Assembly (NCBI RefSeq): GCF_045679555.1
Contig: NC_092091.1
Span: 15,895,572-15,959,571, forward strand
From: Salvelinus alpinus
Taxonomy: Eukaryota > Chordata > Actinopteri > Salmoniformes > Salmonidae
Direction: 5' to 3'
DNA length: 64,000 bases
Part shown: positions 62,701 through 64,000 of the stretch, one piece after another
Layout of the letters: each line of letters opens with the position of its first letter
Position numbering within the stretch: position 1 is the stretch's first letter
The notes under the pieces: generated by a model
What the model was told of the DNA's origin: nothing
The model's database searches: none
What the model saw: only the letters and a program-made list of their open reading frames with translations
Position numbers and translations under genes: made by a program

Positions 62701-63991
62701 ATAAAAAAAATACATGTTCCAACATCTAGTGGAAAGCCTTCCTAGAAGAGTTGAGGCTGTTATAGCAGCAAAAGGGGGACCAACTCCATATTAATGCCCA
62801 TGATTTTGGAATGGGATGTTCAACGAGCAGATGTCCACATACTTTTGGTCATGTAGTGCATGCGTGCGCCTGTGTGCGCGTGTGTTGAAAGTGTTCCAGT
62901 GATTGGTGGTGCAGATGGCCGGGTCTAAACTGTGTGAAAAATAACAGCTGTGCTCCATTGAGGCATGGGGAATGTGTATTGAATTTCCACTCTTTTCACT
63001 GGCCATTTGGTTTCACCATGGGCTAAGATCCAGGAAGAGATAAGCAGAACAACTCCATGGAATAAGCATTTCCTTGTTGCTATATATTACCTCTGTGTAT
63101 CAATTCAGTGGTTTAAAGGTTGTTTGGGTATAGACACAGTGTTAACATTTGATGAGCACTAGTGACTGGTCCATAGTGACTGGTCCATTCTATGAAGCTG
63201 ATATTTTTGTTATGATCCCACAGTCTGTGGCTGATCTCCCTCTCTCCAATGTAGTTAGTCTGTTCTATGTAGTTGATCATGTTAGTGTGACTTATCTTAC
63301 TTATCAAGCTGATCTCCCTGGTTTTACTGATCACCCTCAGCTCATCTCCCTGGTTTTACTGATCACCCTCAGCTCATCTCCCTAGTTTTACTGATCACCC
63401 TCAGCTCATCTCCCTAGTTTTACTGATCACCCTCAGCTCATCTCCCTAGTTTTACTGATCACCCTCAGCTCATCTCCCTAGTTTTAAAGATCTCCCTCAG
63501 CTCATCTCCCTGGTCTGAGCTGATCTCCCTGGTCTGAGCTGATCTCTCTGAGCTGATCTCCCTCAGCTGATCTCCCTGGTCTTACTGATCTCCCTCAGCT
63601 GATCTCACCTGTGTAGCCTCCAGGACGTAGTGCTGCACCACCAGCATCTCCTCGTTGGCCAGACACATGTGGTTCTCGCACCGCAGGGTCACTGTGAACG
63701 CCTCACAGCTGATTGGCTGCTCCTTGCGGGGCCAGTACACATATGGCTCCTCCCCCTCTGCCTGAGAACACAGATGTGGTAAGGACTTCCTTTTTGAGGC
63801 ACAAAATGGCTGCCATACATACATCAGAGGTTTTGAATCCAGTACGACAGATAGATACCTACCAGGCTTGGTGTTCCCGGCAGTGTGACTATGACCTGAG
63901 CGTTGTGATCCCAGATCATCCTCCAGAAGTCTGTCACCGTGCCGGCCAGCGGGTTTTGGGTCACGATGAACTCAGTGCTCTGCCGGTACCC
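50793..63991 (-). CDS. ptprz1: Receptor-type tyrosine-protein phosphatase zeta, last five coding exons (partial)
   Basis: Exons on the minus strand, in reading order: 63863-63991, 63609-63761, 55574-55716, 51046-51181 and 50793-50936. They join in frame to 234 residues plus TAA. They encode most of the second, membrane-distal phosphatase domain (D2): [75 protein letters not shown] and [18 protein letters not shown]. At the position of the catalytic loop it reads [17 protein letters not shown]. The cysteine of an active HC-x5-R loop is replaced by aspartate and the arginine is lost, so D2 is a pseudophosphatase, as in mammalian PTPRZ1. The end ESLV is a PDZ-binding motif. PTPRZ1 is a glial/neural receptor for pleiotrophin and contactin. 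PTPRG is similar, but position beside aass favours ptprz1. Confidence 0.93.
51187..51275. repeat. 20-bp tandem repeat next to a ptprz1 exon
   Basis: Units cagacccacgcagtaacac, repeated with variants and alternating with cacgccttgaagtg. They begin just outside the exon 51046-51181 and resemble its edge (cgcagtaacaccgccaac). Confidence 0.8.
51276..51889. other. ptprz1 last-but-one visible intron, unassigned part
   Basis: No exon or recognised repeat. AT-rich. Confidence 0.4.
51890..52292 (+). mobile_element. CR1/L2-like LINE, 3'-end fragment
   Basis: Begins in the last coding part (ccaaaaggcttcttaacagc, then gccataagactcctgaacag), passes poly-C runs and ends with aagcatttcactgtaaggtc and tgacaaatacaatttgattt. 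The end matches the inverse of the 3' end of the LINE at 19601-21095. It is a 5'-truncated copy of that family. Confidence 0.75.
52293..52771. other. ptprz1 intron, unassigned part
   Basis: AT-rich, nothing recognised. Confidence 0.4.
52772..54342 (-). mobile_element. Tc1-like transposon, full length but decayed
   Basis: Ends cagtgcattcggaaagtatt and (reversed) cagtgccttcagaaagtatt with TA on both sides define 1571 bp. The DNA-binding part lies on the minus strand at 53711-53911 ([20 protein letters not shown], then [20 protein letters not shown] and a [15 protein letters not shown] motif). The C-terminal end lies near 53000. The catalytic region is broken by many shifts and stops. Same family as 15117-16559, but without that copy's inversion. 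In a ptprz1 intron, in the same orientation as the gene. Confidence 0.9.
54345..54790. repeat. Two facing fragments of a dispersed repeat
   Basis: 54345-54600 (agctttttgggtgacccgac, then cagcttcaaacagctgaaa) and 54660-54790 (gtgtactatgcagaaatagc, then cgccatttcctggttgcta) look to me like inverted fragments of one widespread salmonid repeat. This rests on memory of the repeat, not on a match within the window. Confidence 0.4.
54791..55573. other. ptprz1 intron, unassigned part
   Basis: AT-rich, no recognised exon or repeat. Confidence 0.4.
55787..58638 (-). mobile_element. hAT transposon, 2852 bp, with perfect 8-bp target duplication
   Basis: Inverted ends tagggttgca... and ...tgcaaccta-type (right end tgcaaccctа in the sequence reads tgcaaccct followed by a) enclose the element. 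Just outside, the octamer gtgtgttc occurs at 55779-55786 and again at 58639-58646, the target duplication expected for hAT. Subterminal stretches are also inverted (aaactttccgtgg at left, ccggaaagtttccg at right). The inside carries a decayed hAT transposase on the minus strand. It is inserted in a ptprz1 intron, in the same orientation as that gene, and exactly beside the left end of a Tc1. Confidence 0.93.
56314..57954 (-). pseudogene. hAT transposase, frameshifted
   Basis: The N-terminus (57754-57954) starts [20 protein letters not shown] and carries a BED-type zinc finger: C-x2-C in ICKFC and H-x3-C in NHLAKC. Middle pieces lie at 57334-57549 ([20 protein letters not shown], part of the RNase H-like catalytic fold) and at 56964-57218 ([20 protein letters not shown]). 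The C-terminal dimerisation region lies at 56314-56770 ([20 protein letters not shown], then [15 protein letters not shown]). The pieces lie in different frames with stops between them, so the gene is dead, although every domain can still be recognised. Confidence 0.88.
59677..62712 (+). mobile_element. LINE (CR1/L2/Rex-like), about 3 kb, inserted in a Tc1
   Basis: A non-LTR retrotransposon with a long 5' part rich in gctagc words (59800-60200), a reverse transcriptase region (60413-61711 and on to 62357) and a 3' tail (gagaacttgttctcaactgg, cctacctggttaaataaagg, then A-rich). The tail resembles that shared by salmonid RSg-1-type LINEs and HpaI-type SINEs. It splits the Tc1 after gcagcaat at 59676; the Tc1 resumes at about 62713. 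Confidence 0.88.
60413..62357 (+). pseudogene. LINE reverse transcriptase, broken frame
   Basis: One frame from 60413 meets a TGA at 60593-60595, where the context (NSQKF, then [10 protein letters not shown]) suggests a lost tryptophan. It then continues from 60596 with [36 protein letters not shown] and [21 protein letters not shown] frameshift near 61248 moves the frame to [37 protein letters not shown] and the active-site box [13 protein letters not shown] (about 61519). Another near 61570 returns it to [13 protein letters not shown]. The C-terminal third (61654-62357) includes [17 protein letters not shown] and [13 protein letters not shown]. The YADD residues are intact but the frame is not. 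Confidence 0.87.
62859..63308. other. ptprz1 intron, unassigned part
   Basis: About 450 bp between the Tc1 right end and the minisatellite. No recognised feature. Confidence 0.4.
63309..63608. repeat. 32-bp minisatellite ending at a ptprz1 splice donor
   Basis: Units of ctcatctccctagttttact followed by gatcaccctcag (32 bp), then shorter ctgatctccctggt variants. They run up to the exon border at 63608/63609, where the last unit reads ctgatctcac and supplies the donor of the minus-strand exon. Confidence 0.92.
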
Positions 63992-64000
63992 CTGAGGAAC

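Larger units (their letters stand above)
58646..62858 (+). mobile_element. Tc1-like transposon interrupted by a LINE
   Basis: The left end (cactatatatagaaaggtat) and first part run to 59676. The right part (gttccaacatctagtggaaa to tggtcatgtagtg) resumes at 62713. Together they form one Tc1 of about 1.2 kb, in the same family as 36818-37838. Transposase remnants on the plus strand include [30 protein letters not shown] (middle aspartate present) and [20 protein letters not shown]. In the last, the catalytic glutamate has become lysine. Many stops. Inactive. Confidence 0.88.

Overview
The window is nuclear DNA of a teleost fish, almost certainly a salmonid. It has vertebrate-type split genes with GT-AG introns, long AT-rich non-coding stretches, CA/GT microsatellites and a heavy load of Tc1-like transposons. 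These include a copy closely resembling the salmonid elements behind Sleeping Beauty, a tRNA-derived salmonid-type SINE, and CR1/L2-like and I-like LINEs. The genus cannot be fixed from the sequence alone.

Four protein-coding genes are present, in the order of human 7q31 (CADPS2-FEZF1-AASS-PTPRZ1). (1) The last two visible coding exons of cadps2 (+, 4237-7214). (2) A complete four-exon fezf1 (+, 11513-13547), a forebrain/olfactory transcriptional repressor with an Eh1 motif and six C2H2 fingers. (3) A complete 23-coding-exon aass (+, 26730-41016, 930 codons), the bifunctional mitochondrial enzyme for the first two steps of lysine breakdown; the reading frame closes across every junction. (4) The last five coding exons of ptprz1 (-, 50793-63991), covering most of the inactive second phosphatase domain and the C-terminal PDZ-binding tail. 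These genes are not an operon or pathway; what links them is conserved vertebrate synteny.

Nearly everything else is repeat-derived. 1-4236 (cadps2 intron): Tc1 remnants and a degenerate minisatellite. 4342-7043: a TIR-bearing MITE and a collapsed Tc1. 13550-16560: hAT-like and rearranged Tc1 elements behind fezf1. 16846-25030: a nest in which an I-like LINE (endonuclease, RT, RNase H) is split by a CR1/L2-like LINE and by a young Tc1 whose transposase frame has only two stops. aass intron 20: a 44-52 bp minisatellite array split by two Tc1 elements, one of Sleeping Beauty type. 42318-47417: a Tc1 carrying a LINE tail, a TIR element with tRNA-like and telomere-like stretches, and a large fold-back Tc1. 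ptprz1 introns: a 2.85 kb hAT with a perfect 8-bp target duplication, beside a Tc1 that is itself split by a 3 kb LINE.

I found no clearly new gene system. The most notable points are the fold-back Tc1, the near-intact Tc1, repeats that begin exactly at splice sites or stop codons, and the datable nesting of elements. Family names of repeats rest on recognition of motifs and termini, not on a database search.
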